64,000 nt of DNA from Planctomycetota bacterium (GTDB taxonomy: Bacteria; Planctomycetota; PLA2; JAEUHO01), in contig JAJDEN010000005.1 of the NCBI GenBank assembly GCA_029259775.1, positions 1-64,000 on the forward strand. Direction: 5' to 3'. The notes under the pieces were generated by a model. That model saw only the letters and a list, made by a program, of their open reading frames with translations, was not told the DNA's origin and did not search any database. Below, piece after piece: positions 20,390 through 28,479 of this stretch. Position 1 is the stretch's first letter; every line of letters starts with the position of its first letter. The position numbers and the translations under genes were made by a program.

Positions 20390-20478
20390 GCCGAAGTGGC
20401 GGAACTGGCAGACGCGCTAGGCTCAGAACCTAGTGGGCTTAAACGCCCTTGTGGGTTCGAGTCCCACCTTCGGCACCA
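20390..20478 (+). tRNA. tRNA-Leu (anticodon CAG)
   Basis: The gene folds as a class II tRNA. The acceptor arms are GCCGAAG / CTTCGGC, the anticodon arm is CTAGG-CTCAGAA-CCTAG with anticodon CAG, and a long variable arm GGGC-TTAAAC-GCCC is typical of Leu. The T-arm is GTGGG-TTCGAGT-CCCAC, and CCA is encoded (20476-20478). The 3' part from 20418 is repeated at 29967-30029, so this gene is the attachment site of the adjacent element and its 3' end was probably supplied by the element. Confidence 0.96.
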
Positions 20479-20480
20479 TC
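20418..20480 (+). repeat. attL (63-bp repeat within tRNA-Leu)
   Basis: This is the left copy of the attachment repeat, starting at TAGGCTCAGAACC in the anticodon stem and running two bases past CCA. It matches 29967-30029 at 60 of 63 positions. It completes a functional tRNA gene. Confidence 0.9.
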
Positions 20481-20610
20481 ATCTAGGCTCTGGAGGCGAT
20501 CCGCTGCGCGCAGGACCTGGGCCCCGAGTGCCCTTTGGTGCCCTCTCGTTTCCTCTGGAGGCGCAGCGCACGTACAAATCTCGTACAAGGAGTTGGGAGA
20601 CACGCGATCG

Positions 20611-21717
20611 TCAAAGACGAGCGCGGGCAGGGATAACAGCCGCCGCCCCGGTTGCGGGTACGACAAGCACGTCCAGGGCCCGCCGCGCGTCGTCTAGCTC
20701 GAGGTGCAGGTAGACGCCGGCCGTGAGCTTCGGGTCCGAATGCCGCATGAGGTGCTGACGCAGGGCGAGCGACACTCCTGCTCGGGCCAGGTGCGTGTTG
20801 AATGTGTGCCGCAAAGCATGGAAGTCGGCGAAGCCCTCGGCCGTCTCGTACGGGATGCCCGAAGCCTCCAGGTCCCTCCTGAGCGTCGGCATCGTCGGAA
20901 CCGTCCGGAACACGGCCTGATTGGGATCGAGCGTCCTGCGGCCCGTGTGCAGCGCCTCTGCTACGCCTGCGTCAAGCGGGAGCGTGGCTTCGCGCCGGTC
21001 CTTCGACACCGAGGCTCTGACGCGGAACACGCGTCCCTCAATGTCGATGTCCCGCCAGCGCCACCCCCTCAGCTCGCCGCGGCGTAGGCCCGTCCTCGCG
21101 GCCGTCAGGTAGACCACACCACGATCACGGCCGGCATGCTCGACCAGCAGACGGAGCTCGTCTTCGGTGAGCGCGCGCCGGCGCCGTGTGGGCTCGTGGT
21201 CAGCCTGCCGCGCCACCGCGGCAACGGGATTGCTCCCCCACTGCCCGGTGCGGACCAGCCAGGCGTAGAAGCTGTGGAGCGCCGACCGGTACTCGTTCAC
21301 CGTCTTCGGGCTCAGGCCCCCGTCAGAGACGACCTGGAGAGCCGCAGATACGCGTTGCGGCGTCACCTGGGAAAGCGCCGTCGCGGTGCCCAGGAGCCGC
21401 AGCACGCGCTTCGTGACGGTCTCCACGTGGCCACGGACGCGGCCCATTCTGCGCAGCTCCAGCTCGTACGCCGTGACGAGATCCTCAAGGCAAATCGTGC
21501 GGGTCTCGCTGAAGGTCTCGATGCCCAACTCGCGCATGCGAATCTCACGGCGCAACTCGGCCGCGCGAGCTTCGGCGACCTCTCGGTCCCGCGTCTTGAG
21601 GGACTGACGGAAGTGGTCTCCGTTGAGCGTGTAGGCCACCCACCACGGCCGGGGGTCGGGCCGCTTAGAGCGGCCCTTACCGGTGAACGTCTCGGCGCCG
21701 CGTTGGTAGAGCCTCAT
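20611..21717 (-). CDS. tyrosine-type site-specific integrase
   Basis: This 368-residue phage-type recombinase integrates the element at tRNA-Leu. The N-terminal part (YQRGAETFTGKGRSKRPDPRPWW...LNGDHFRQSLKTRD) is an arm-binding-like region, followed by a SAM-like core-binding domain. The catalytic residues are visible: Arg in AARTGLRRGEL, His-x-x-Arg in HALRHTFNTHL, His in LMRHSDPKLT and the nucleophile Tyr in AGVYLHL. The ATG at 21715-21717 overlaps the upstream stop (ATGA); the frame extends further up but without a ribosome site. Its stop lies 130 bases from attL. Confidence 0.93.
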   Translation of the reverse strand: MRLYQRGAETFTGKGRSKRPDPRPWWVAYTLNGDHFRQSLKTRDREVAEARAAELRREIRMRELGIETFSETRTICLEDLVTAYELELRRMGRVRGHVETVTKRVLRLLGTATALSQVTPQRVSAALQVVSDGGLSPKTVNEYRSALHSFYAWLVRTGQWGSNPVAAVARQADHEPTRRRRALTEDELRLLVEHAGRDRGVVYLTAARTGLRRGELRGWRWRDIDIEGRVFRVRASVSKDRREATLPLDAGVAEALHTGRRTLDPNQAVFRTVPTMPTLRRDLEASGIPYETAEGFADFHALRHTFNTHLARAGVSLALRQHLMRHSDPKLTAGVYLHLELDDARRALDVLVVPATGAAAVIPARARL

Positions 21718-22244
21718 GCGCTCTGCTCCATCGCGAGTGCGGCCGCGTACGTCTCGACCTTCGCCGCGGCCTCCGTCTTGACGTGGCACACCGGCACCCC
21801 GTCCACAAAGCCGCGCCACAGGTTCGTTGCGTCCTCGTCCGAGAGTTCGTGCACCTCGTAGATCATGAGCTTGTGATCGCCCACGACGCGCAGTTGCACG
21901 TGAGCGTACGGAGGGTGGAAGTACTCGTCAGGGATCCAGTCCAGGCGCGCACGCTCGAACCAGTGCGCGCGGATGACGCCGCCCTCCATGATTGTTACGC
22001 CGTGGTCCGCTTGGAGGATCTCGAGGAACAACTCGACCGCGTCGTACGTGCCGAATCCGTACGTACCGAGCAAGCGGTTGCCATGCGGGGGAGCGAGCCG
22101 CTCGCCGTCCTCTTGGCAGGAGCGCAGGACGTTCCAGAAGAATCTCCGGGATGCGTCGTCGTAGGGCGCGGCCGGCACCTTAGCGGCGCTCGAGTGAGCG
22201 TCTTCGCCTGCGGGCTGTCCGCCCGGGTTCGTAATCTGCGACAT
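21714..22244 (-). CDS. element protein of unknown function upstream of the integrase
   Basis: This 176-residue soluble protein has a polar, Ala-rich N-terminus (residues 1-25) followed by an acidic alpha/beta-looking body with several aromatic clusters (RRFFWNVL, HWFERARLDWIPDEYFHPPYAHVQL). I do not recognise a family. The ATG has AGGAGA six bases upstream, and its stop overlaps the integrase start by 4 bases, so the two are translated together. A role in integration control or as an accessory cargo protein cannot be distinguished. Confidence 0.65.
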   Translation of the reverse strand: MSQITNPGGQPAGEDAHSSAAKVPAAPYDDASRRFFWNVLRSCQEDGERLAPPHGNRLLGTYGFGTYDAVELFLEILQADHGVTIMEGGVIRAHWFERARLDWIPDEYFHPPYAHVQLRVVGDHKLMIYEVHELSDEDATNLWRGFVDGVPVCHVKTEAAAKVETYAAALAMEQSA

Positions 22245-22389
22245 GGGTCTTCTCCTGGTTGAGTCAGGGGTCGATCAAGTCCCGTCGGTGGTGTTGGTAG
22301 CACTGCCGGCGGGGCGCCTACTCGCTGCAGGCGCGCTCTCACCATAGTGCTTCGGTCCGACGTTGCAAGGCTGGGGGTTCTGCACCCGG

Positions 22390-22626
22390 CTATCCCCCCA
22401 GCCCTCTGCCCGCGTTGCGGAAGTGCCTAGCCAGCGCCGGGGACTCTCGCACGGCCTTGGCTACCAGGCCCGCTACGCGCGCTTGGGTGACCTCGCCGTC
22501 GCCCTGGTTCACCTCTACAGCCAAGTTGACGACCACCCCGCCACCCCCGCCGCGCATCTTGCTGAGCGGGATGATGGCCTCCGGCCCGGCCTCACCTACC
22601 AGCGCTAGTGTCGGGCGCGTGACCAC
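22390..22626 (-). pseudogene. C-terminal fragment of the tape-measure protein
   Basis: The fragment reads VTRPTLALVGEAGPEAIIPLSKM and then a Gly/Val-rich stretch. GGVVTRPT...GEAGPEAI-PL is the characteristic C-terminal segment of many phage tail tape-measure proteins. It is in the same frame as the 22654-24213 gene and separated from it by a single TGA at 22654-22656 plus nine codons (GVPAFAKGG), which continue the family motif. The GTG at 22624 could in principle restart translation, but no ribosome site is evident. It is best read as the severed end of the upstream gene. Confidence 0.6.
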
Positions 22627-22653
22627 GCCGCCCTTCGCGAAGGCTGGAACGCC

Positions 22654-24213
22654 TCACCCGCCTGGACCGCACCCGAGGTCGCCCCCGATCGCCGCGCCGA
22701 TGCCGCTCGGCACCGACGAGCCCCCGCCACCTAGGGCGCCGCCGATCGAGGAAAGCACGTCACCTAGCCCGCTGCCTCGGCCGAGGCCTCCGGCCATGAC
22801 GGACTTGAGGGCGCTATCGATCCCGCTCGTGACGATCTGGTTGACGAGCGAGCGCAGGAGTTGGCTCATGACCGAGCGTGCGATGTCGGCCGCGTCCTTG
22901 AAGCTGGTCTCGATGCCGTTCTGGATGATGTCGGAGAGACCGCGGCCGAGCGTGGCGCGGAGGCTCTCGAGGAACGGGTCCACGATCTTAGGCACCTGAA
23001 TCTGAGACAGCTTCAGCTTGGTCAGTGTGTCGACCAGGCCCACGTCGCGACCGGCGAGCAGCAGCTTGTCTCGCTCCTGCAGGACGCGAACCCGTGCACG
23101 CTCATGGTTGGTGGCCACGGAGAGGAGCGCGATCTGATCACGCAGCCCCTGGTTCGCGCGCCCCTGGTTCGCTGCGCGCAGGTCGCGCGTGAGCTTCAGC
23201 ACCCGTCGAAGGTGCTCGATCTCATCCTCGAGCGCGGGGATGCGCCTGCGCTCGTCGACGTTGGGACTGGCCTTCGCTATCGCGATGCTCTCGTGCACGA
23301 GCTGGATCTCTTCCAGCACGTCGAGCTCGTCACGCTCTGTCTTCACGCCAAACACCTGATGCTGCAGCAGCAGCTCACGCAGCTCACGCGAACGCTGGAG
23401 CCGGTCCAGTCCGACCTTGGACACCAGGGCATCAGCGATGCCATTCCGGTCGCGGAGAGTGTCGAGCCCCTCCTGCGCCTGCTGCAGCTTGGCGTAGTCG
23501 GACGCGAGCTTGCGTAGGTCGCCGCCCAAGCGTGCGCGGTCGGCCGCCTGGCTGTCCTGGAGCTTCTGCCGGCGAGCCTCGGAGAGCATGTCTGGCTCGC
23601 CCAGACTGTCGATCGCGGCAAGCATGCGCGCGCGTTCGGTATCCAGCACGCGCAGCCGCTTGTTGGCCGCCTCGCGCGCCTCGAGGATCTTCGCCATGCG
23701 CTTCGTGATCGAGGCGTCCTCGCCTTCGAGGCCTGCTTGAAACACGCCAACCGACTGCTCGCGCAGCGTCTTGCGGATCCGCTCGAGCTGCTTGACCGTC
23801 TCGGCCGCGCCCTTCTTCACCTCGTCGAACAGCTTCTTGTACTCGGCGCGCGCCCTCTTCACCGCCTCGGAGATCTCGCCATTCTTCCCGACCAGGAACC
23901 CCAGGCCTGCGCCGGCCGACGCGAGGGCCAGCCCTACCGGTCCGCCGGCGCCGAACGCCGCCACCATCGAGCCGGTCAGCGAGATCAAGGAACCGCCCAG
24001 GGCATCGGATGACGACTTCGCGGCCGAGAACGCGGCGCCGGCGGTGCTAGCGACGCTCCCTGTCAGTGTCGCGAACTTCGCGGCCGACCTGCTGAGGTCC
24101 AAGCTGAGGGCGCCGCGCCAACCCGCGACCTCCTTCTTGGCCTTCTGGAGGTCCTTGCGTAGTGTCGTCGTCTTCGCGCGAAGACCGATACCGAGGACGC
24201 CAATCGTGCTCAT
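22654..24213 (-). CDS. phage tail tape-measure-like protein, interrupted
   Basis: The 519-residue product begins MSTIGVLGIGLRAKTTTLRKDLQKAKKEVAGW, a common tape-measure opening. It continues with a hydrophobic Gly/Ala segment (about 85-112) and a very long alpha-helical, coiled-coil-rich region of charged repeats (about 115-420), ending in Gly-rich sequence. With the severed C-terminal piece it would be about 608 residues, short for a siphovirus tape measure. The ATG overlaps the stop of the gp10-like gene (ATGA). Lack of the tail-tip genes that usually follow is notable. Confidence 0.72.
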   Translation of the reverse strand: MSTIGVLGIGLRAKTTTLRKDLQKAKKEVAGWRGALSLDLSRSAAKFATLTGSVASTAGAAFSAAKSSSDALGGSLISLTGSMVAAFGAGGPVGLALASAGAGLGFLVGKNGEISEAVKRARAEYKKLFDEVKKGAAETVKQLERIRKTLREQSVGVFQAGLEGEDASITKRMAKILEAREAANKRLRVLDTERARMLAAIDSLGEPDMLSEARRQKLQDSQAADRARLGGDLRKLASDYAKLQQAQEGLDTLRDRNGIADALVSKVGLDRLQRSRELRELLLQHQVFGVKTERDELDVLEEIQLVHESIAIAKASPNVDERRRIPALEDEIEHLRRVLKLTRDLRAANQGRANQGLRDQIALLSVATNHERARVRVLQERDKLLLAGRDVGLVDTLTKLKLSQIQVPKIVDPFLESLRATLGRGLSDIIQNGIETSFKDAADIARSVMSQLLRSLVNQIVTSGIDSALKSVMAGGLGRGSGLGDVLSSIGGALGGGGSSVPSGIGAAIGGDLGCGPGG

Positions 24214-24698
24214 GAGACGCTGTCCGGCTTCAGGTGCTTACGGATCTGTCGCCACAGGTGGACGCGGAAGCGGCGAATGGTCGACTCGCGCATGTCCTCG
24301 AGAGGACCTCGGAGGTAGTTCTGCGCGGCCAGCTTCTTCGTACCCAGCTCGACGTGCGCCGGCGTGAAAAACCGACCAGGGCCAGTCTCAGACCACGCAG
24401 GCAGGCCGAGTTGCTGTCGACCAGGCACGAAGATGTTGAGGCCGATCACGCCGCGCTTGCGACGTACGGAGCGCATCTTCATGCCCTTCGAGACCTTCTG
24501 CATGAGCTCGGTCGCGTTCTTCGGATTCGTGATGGCTGCGGCGCGGCGCTTCGACTCGCGTAGGACCGGCTTGAAGGCGCGGCGCATCGCGAAGCGAATG
24601 TACTTCTTGAGGATCTTCCCCTCGAGCTTGTCGAGCTCGCGCTGCAGCTTCACGTCGCCCGTCACAGAAACGTCGATGCGTATGGGCCGAACGGCCAT
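24210..24698 (-). CDS. HK97-gp10-like phage tail/head-tail protein
   Basis: The 162-residue protein resembles the HK97 gp10 family of minor tail or tail-completion proteins: basic helix with AMRRAFKPVLRESKRRAAAI, then a beta region and the family-like segment HVELGTKKLAAQNYLRGPLED near the C-terminus. It is one base away from the preceding gene and overlaps the tape-measure start by 4 bases, which is the expected position for a tail-assembly protein. Call is from motif resemblance, not alignment. Confidence 0.7.
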   Translation of the reverse strand: MAVRPIRIDVSVTGDVKLQRELDKLEGKILKKYIRFAMRRAFKPVLRESKRRAAAITNPKNATELMQKVSKGMKMRSVRRKRGVIGLNIFVPGRQQLGLPAWSETGPGRFFTPAHVELGTKKLAAQNYLRGPLEDMRESTIRRFRVHLWRQIRKHLKPDSVS

Positions 24699-24700
24699 GC

Positions 24701-25030
24701 TCAGTTCCGCTCCGGCTGGGACACCTCGGCCGCCATGCCCTGAAGGACCCGATCCCAGTTGTCAGCATCCGGGTGACCGAGAAGCCACCGCTTCAGCGAG
24801 ACGCGCACAAGGACCGGCAACGTGTCGCAGCTGATCTCTTCGATGTCATTGAGGTAGTCGTCGACCGCCTGGCCGGTCTCGCCGTCCACAGGCCAGCCGC
24901 GCCCACCCGACGACGTCCGCGACGTCTCCGCCGCCTCGCGCATGGACTCGATCAGAGGCAGGAGCAACGCCGAGAGGGCGTACGCGGTTGCCATCTGCTG
25001 GCCCAAGCAGAACTCGTACGCGGTTGTCAT
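24701..25030 (-). CDS. small element protein, possibly structural
   Basis: This protein has 109 residues and starts MTTAYEFCLGQQMATAYALSALLL at the ATG 25028-25030, which has GAGGGA upstream; the longer open frame to 25123 lacks a ribosome site. The sequence is mostly helical and acidic in the middle (DDYLNDIEEISCD). I recognise no family. Its position between the capsid-side and tail-side genes suggests a head-tail or tail-assembly role. The 117 bases upstream contain a small hairpin (GTGCTC/GAGCAC) and no gene. Confidence 0.6.
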   Translation of the reverse strand: MTTAYEFCLGQQMATAYALSALLLPLIESMREAAETSRTSSGGRGWPVDGETGQAVDDYLNDIEEISCDTLPVLVRVSLKRWLLGHPDADNWDRVLQGMAAEVSQPERN

Positions 25031-25147
25031 TGCGTCCCTCAGTGAGAATGGCCAGGAGGTCCCGGGCGCCCTGCGTCGGCTCCGGGTTCTGTGCTCCCAC
25101 AGAGCACGTGACCGGTGTACCAACGCAGGATGTCGCGGGATGTGTCT

Positions 25148-25654
25148 CTAGTCGATGGCGGACTTGGCGACGCCGCTGAGGTAGCGCGCGCCGTGCAGCA
25201 CGTAGACCGCGTGCGCGAGCTGGGCGTTCGCCAGGTCATCAAGGATGTTGAGCTGCACGTGACCGAAGTCGTTGTCGACGTCGAGCATCTCCGCGTCCAG
25301 CTCGATCACGAACATGGCCTCGTTCTCGGCCGACGTCGCATCGACGTACGTGTTCGACGCCGCCTGCGTGTTCTCCGTGAAGACGCCGACTCCGCTCAGC
25401 GCCGTCGCGCCGACCTTGCTGAAGATCGCCGTGAAGTCCAGCGCCTTGGCGCCGGCACCTGCGTTGTCCGTGGCCTGCTTCAGCTCGAGCGTGGGATCGT
25501 CCCCCGCCGTACCAACGCCGCACGTGAAGATCACGGTGACGCGCCGGTACAGCGCTAGGTTGATCCAGTCGCCGGCGGCGCCTGCGGTGTTGAGGTCGAC
25601 CGGAGCGAAGGCCTGGACGATCTGCCCGTCTTGGGCGAGTTGCAGCGTGCGCAT
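25148..25654 (-). CDS. capsid-adjacent structural protein, uncertain type
   Basis: The 168-residue product has alternating short hydrophobic strands and Ala/Gly/Thr-rich turns (e.g. NLALYRRVTVIFTCGVGTAG and DATSAENEAMFVIELDAEML), suggesting an all-beta phage virion protein. It follows the capsid gene by 8 bases. Proteins of this look and position occur after HK97-type capsid genes, but I cannot name the family; decoration protein or head-closure component are both possible. Confidence 0.6.
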   Translation of the reverse strand: MRTLQLAQDGQIVQAFAPVDLNTAGAAGDWINLALYRRVTVIFTCGVGTAGDDPTLELKQATDNAGAGAKALDFTAIFSKVGATALSGVGVFTENTQAASNTYVDATSAENEAMFVIELDAEMLDVDNDFGHVQLNILDDLANAQLAHAVYVLHGARYLSGVAKSAID

Positions 25655-25662
25655 GGGTACTC

Positions 25663-27021
25663 CTACGACCTCTCGGCCAGTGTGACGACCCAGCTCATCG
25701 TGTCGCCGTTGCGCGGCGTGAAGACGTCGGGCCAGCGGCCCTGCCCGTCGACGCGGACGATGGAGCGGAAGTCCGTCTCGTTCTCGGTCCAGCCAACCGC
25801 GTTGCTGCGCTCGAGCGTCATCTCACGCCGCATGCCAACGGTGTACTGGCTGATGTCCATGAGGCTGATGTCGCTCTCGCTACCGAGCGCCGGCACCTTC
25901 TCCGTGAAGACCACCGGACGCGTCAGGACCGTGAACCCGGCGTCCGTCTCGCGCATGGCGGGGACGTGAGCTCCGGCCGTGCCGATGTCGATCGTCAGGT
26001 TCATGAGCTCGGGGATGCACGTCGGCGATGCGACCCAGACCGCGTTGCGCAGACAGGCCGGATGCAGGCGAGCGAGCATCTTGGTCAGGTTCTCGTAGAC
26101 GACCGTGCCGGCGGCCTGGCCCACCTCCTTGTCCTGAACGATCTTGGCCGGGTCGTTGAGGATCCCCAGCGGCTTGCCTTTGCCGTCGCCGTTCAGGAAG
26201 GCGTAGTCGAGGTGCCATGCGTTCGCCTGTGCGATGGCGTTGACGAGCATCGCGCCGAGCGAACCCGCGTCCTGCAGGATCTCGTTCGTGGCGTGCGAGA
26301 ACAGCGCGAGGGAGCGCGCAACCAGCTCGATCGCGCGGACCTTCGCCGTGCGCTTGGTTGCCGTCCCGCCCTCCTCGAGCCACTGCGCATCGAAGCCACC
26401 GAAGAGCGAGCCCGCTGAGTTGTCGAGGCTGTCGAGACCCGCGATCATCTTCGTGCGCGTGTCCATCGGCTCGATCATGGCGCGCGGCCGCACGATCTCC
26501 GACTCGAGGCTCTTGTCGACCAGCGTGGCCGCGAAGCCGCCCGGCATCAACCACCCGCCGCCGCCGCCCGTCTTGCCGGAGAACGATGCCTGGACCAGGC
26601 GCGGGTCATGCAGCCCACTGTGAACCAGGTTGAGGAACTCCTCCATGCTCTCGAAGTCGCCGAGGTCTGACGCCCGCGCACTGCCGAACATCTGCTCGAA
26701 GGAGCTGCCGCCGGGGACGACTCCAGCCAGCGTGCCGTGAGAGGCATGGGCGCCGGTCGGGCCATCCGGGCTCGTCTTGCGGCGCGGTGTCTCCCACGCC
26801 TTCGAGGCCATACGCTCCTCGAGCGAGTGGATCTTATCGATGAAGGCCTCGAACGTGACACCCGCGTTGGCGGGGAGGGGATCCGACTCGTACAGCTCTC
26901 CGGCGGCGCGGTGCACGGCGACGTATTCGCCCCACAACTCGACGTGGCCGTCGGGTGCGCTGGAGCCGGGCTGCAGGTCCCTGCGCAGCTTCAGGACCTT
27001 GGTCTTGTCGCGTGTCGTCAT
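25663..27021 (-). CDS. HK97-fold major capsid protein
   Basis: This 452-residue protein belongs to the phage_capsid family. The hallmark LDYAFLNGDGKGKPLGILND is at residues 271-290, preceded by an E-loop-like segment and followed by a C-terminal A-domain-like region. The first 150 or so residues are polar and helical and could act as an internal scaffold (delta) domain, since no separate scaffold or protease gene is present. The ATG at 27019-27021 has GGAGAA upstream. It is the strongest evidence that the element derives from a tailed phage. Confidence 0.92.
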   Translation of the reverse strand: MTTRDKTKVLKLRRDLQPGSSAPDGHVELWGEYVAVHRAAGELYESDPLPANAGVTFEAFIDKIHSLEERMASKAWETPRRKTSPDGPTGAHASHGTLAGVVPGGSSFEQMFGSARASDLGDFESMEEFLNLVHSGLHDPRLVQASFSGKTGGGGGWLMPGGFAATLVDKSLESEIVRPRAMIEPMDTRTKMIAGLDSLDNSAGSLFGGFDAQWLEEGGTATKRTAKVRAIELVARSLALFSHATNEILQDAGSLGAMLVNAIAQANAWHLDYAFLNGDGKGKPLGILNDPAKIVQDKEVGQAAGTVVYENLTKMLARLHPACLRNAVWVASPTCIPELMNLTIDIGTAGAHVPAMRETDAGFTVLTRPVVFTEKVPALGSESDISLMDISQYTVGMRREMTLERSNAVGWTENETDFRSIVRVDGQGRWPDVFTPRNGDTMSWVVTLAERS

Positions 27022-27064
27022 CGTGTTCTCCGTCAGCCGCCCAGGGCTTGCGTGGGCCTTGCTG

Positions 27065-27682
27065 CTACTTGCTCTTCTTGTCCTGGGCCGCCTTGGCCGC
27101 ATCAGTTGCTTCGATCAGACTCTGATGAGTCCACAACTTCTCCGTGAGCATCTCGGTCCCGCTTAGCTCATGATTGGCGTAGGACTCAGCGCTCCTGGCT
27201 CGCTGATCCCGTCGCTTCTCCACGTCTACGGCGGAGCGCGTTGACCACGCCTTCGCGCGCCTCCGCAAGTCCGCGAGGTACTTGTTGGTGGTGGCTCGGA
27301 TGTCCGCCTCGTAGCGCGCGAGGATCTCCTCACGCTTCCAGTTCAGAACGTGCGCCTGCGCCGCCTCTCGAACGTTGGCCTTCACGGAATCGGTCTTCAA
27401 CTCGTCGGCGAAGTCGCAGGCGACGAGATGTAGGAGGTTGTCGGCTCGCAACACAACGTGCTCGCTGAAGTGCTGCGCCGAACTGGATGACGTGATCACG
27501 GCATCGAGTGCAAGTACCTGCGCAATGCGATCGAAGTACCGCGTCCGCCCGCGGACGATCGTGGGGACGGGCCCGTACGCTCGCTGCGCCCAGCTGAAGG
27601 CCGCGATCTCAACACCAGCCGCGGAGGCGAGCTCACTGGCTGTCGCAACGCAGGGGATACCGCTCATAGGCTGCTTGGACAT
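27065..27682 (-). CDS. HTH plus coiled-coil protein, candidate small-terminase-like DNA-binding protein
   Basis: The 205-residue product has an N-terminal MerR/excisionase-like helix-turn-helix with wing (ATASELASAAGVEIAAFSW ... VRGRTRYFD, about residues 10-55). A long charged helical region follows (about 95-175) with basic clusters. An HTH head and helical stem just upstream of the capsid gene is the layout of small terminase subunits, but sequence identity to that family is not established. The ATG at 27682 was preferred to 27697 because AAGGA lies upstream. It could instead be a regulator. Confidence 0.6.
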   Translation of the reverse strand: MSKQPMSGIPCVATASELASAAGVEIAAFSWAQRAYGPVPTIVRGRTRYFDRIAQVLALDAVITSSSSAQHFSEHVVLRADNLLHLVACDFADELKTDSVKANVREAAQAHVLNWKREEILARYEADIRATTNKYLADLRRRAKAWSTRSAVDVEKRRDQRARSAESYANHELSGTEMLTEKLWTHQSLIEATDAAKAAQDKKSK

Positions 27683-27752
27683 GCGATGATCCTTCATGCT
27701 TACGATTGCGTCTTCATCGTGAGCTTACGCCGCGGGTCTGACGGTGCAAGTT

Positions 27753-28292
27753 CTATCTTCCGGGTGATCGACGGGGCCGACCCAGGCGCAGCGCCTCGAG
27801 GCGCTGCAGCTCCCTCCGCCCGGGCCGGGTGGTGCTGAGCGCACGGTGCCTCCGGCGGCAGAAGTCCGAGCATGTCCGCCTGCTCTTGATCGCGATCGGG
27901 ATCCGCCGGCTGCACACGATGCAGGACCGCACACCAACGCGGCAGGCGTAACTGGATCTACTCCTGCACTTCGATGAGCAGTAGATCGTCCGTGGTCCGC
28001 GCCTGGGGACGCGCAGCGCCTTGCGACAGACGCGGCAACGCAAGCGCGTCTTCGCCCCTACCACCACGGCGTGCTTCGGGTGAAGTAGCGCGTGGTCGGA
28101 GCTGCACCGATCCGAGCACGTGCGCTTGGACTTCCGCTCGAGCGGGATCTTCGCTGAACAGACGATGCAGCACCGCGCGCCAGTGCGACGCGCGTACGCA
28201 GCACGCTTGCGGCAGGGCGACCCGCAGTAGAGAGCCCGGGGACTGCGCTCATCCGCAAGCGGATCACTACAGACGACGCACAGGCGCTTCAT
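27753..28292 (-). CDS. protein with four tandem CX2C-X13-15-CX3C zinc-binding units
   Basis: In this 179-residue, very basic protein the same module occurs four times: CVVC...CGSPC, CIVC...CSDRC, CRVC...CSSKC and CIVC...CSDFC. Units 2 and 4 are most alike (IPLERKSKRTCSD and IPIAIKSRRTCSD), so the array arose by duplication of a pair. Each unit probably binds one zinc. The ATG at 28290-28292 has GGAGGAG upstream. It is first in the run leading to the capsid gene, behind a predicted promoter, so a DNA-binding or late-activator role is possible but unproven. Confidence 0.72.
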   Translation of the reverse strand: MKRLCVVCSDPLADERSPRALYCGSPCRKRAAYARRTGARCCIVCSAKIPLERKSKRTCSDRCSSDHALLHPKHAVVVGAKTRLRCRVCRKALRVPRRGPRTIYCSSKCRSRSSYACRVGVRSCIVCSRRIPIAIKSRRTCSDFCRRRHRALSTTRPGRRELQRLEALRLGRPRRSPGR

Positions 28293-28327
28293 GGCTGTCT
28301 CCTCCACACTGACTTCGTCCCAAAGCG

Positions 28328-28356
28328 ATTACCCAAAAAGGTTCTGATTCGTGCAA
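28328..28356 (-). promoter_or_regulatory. predicted sigma-70-type promoter of the capsid-side operon
   Basis: On the minus strand, TTGCAC (28351-28356) and GGTAAT (28328-28333) are spaced by 17 bases in an A/T-rich patch, 35 bases before the zinc-protein start. The -10 matches 4 of 6 and the -35 only 3 of 6 consensus bases. The 187-base gap between replication and zinc-protein genes also holds a 10-C run (28414-28423) and a 7-bp hairpin CCATCGG/CCGATGG (28422-28440). Confidence 0.4.
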
Positions 28357-28479
28357 AATCTCACGTGCTGGAGGCACCGGTGGAGGGTTCCGAGGCCCTT
28401 GAGACGGACCCCACCCCCCCCCCATCGGTCGGGCCGATGGTCGAGGGGTCGAAGCATCCGGCGACCGATCGACGCCCGC

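Noticed and set aside
22654-22656. UGA recoded as an amino acid
   Set aside because: Many other genes in the window end in TGA with normal-length products and 4-base overlaps, so the code is standard; a nonsense change or readthrough is more likely.
28414-28423. A 10-C run as a phase-variable promoter switch
   Set aside because: It lies about 58 bases upstream of the predicted -35 box rather than inside the promoter or a coding frame, and homopolymer length may be a sequencing artefact.
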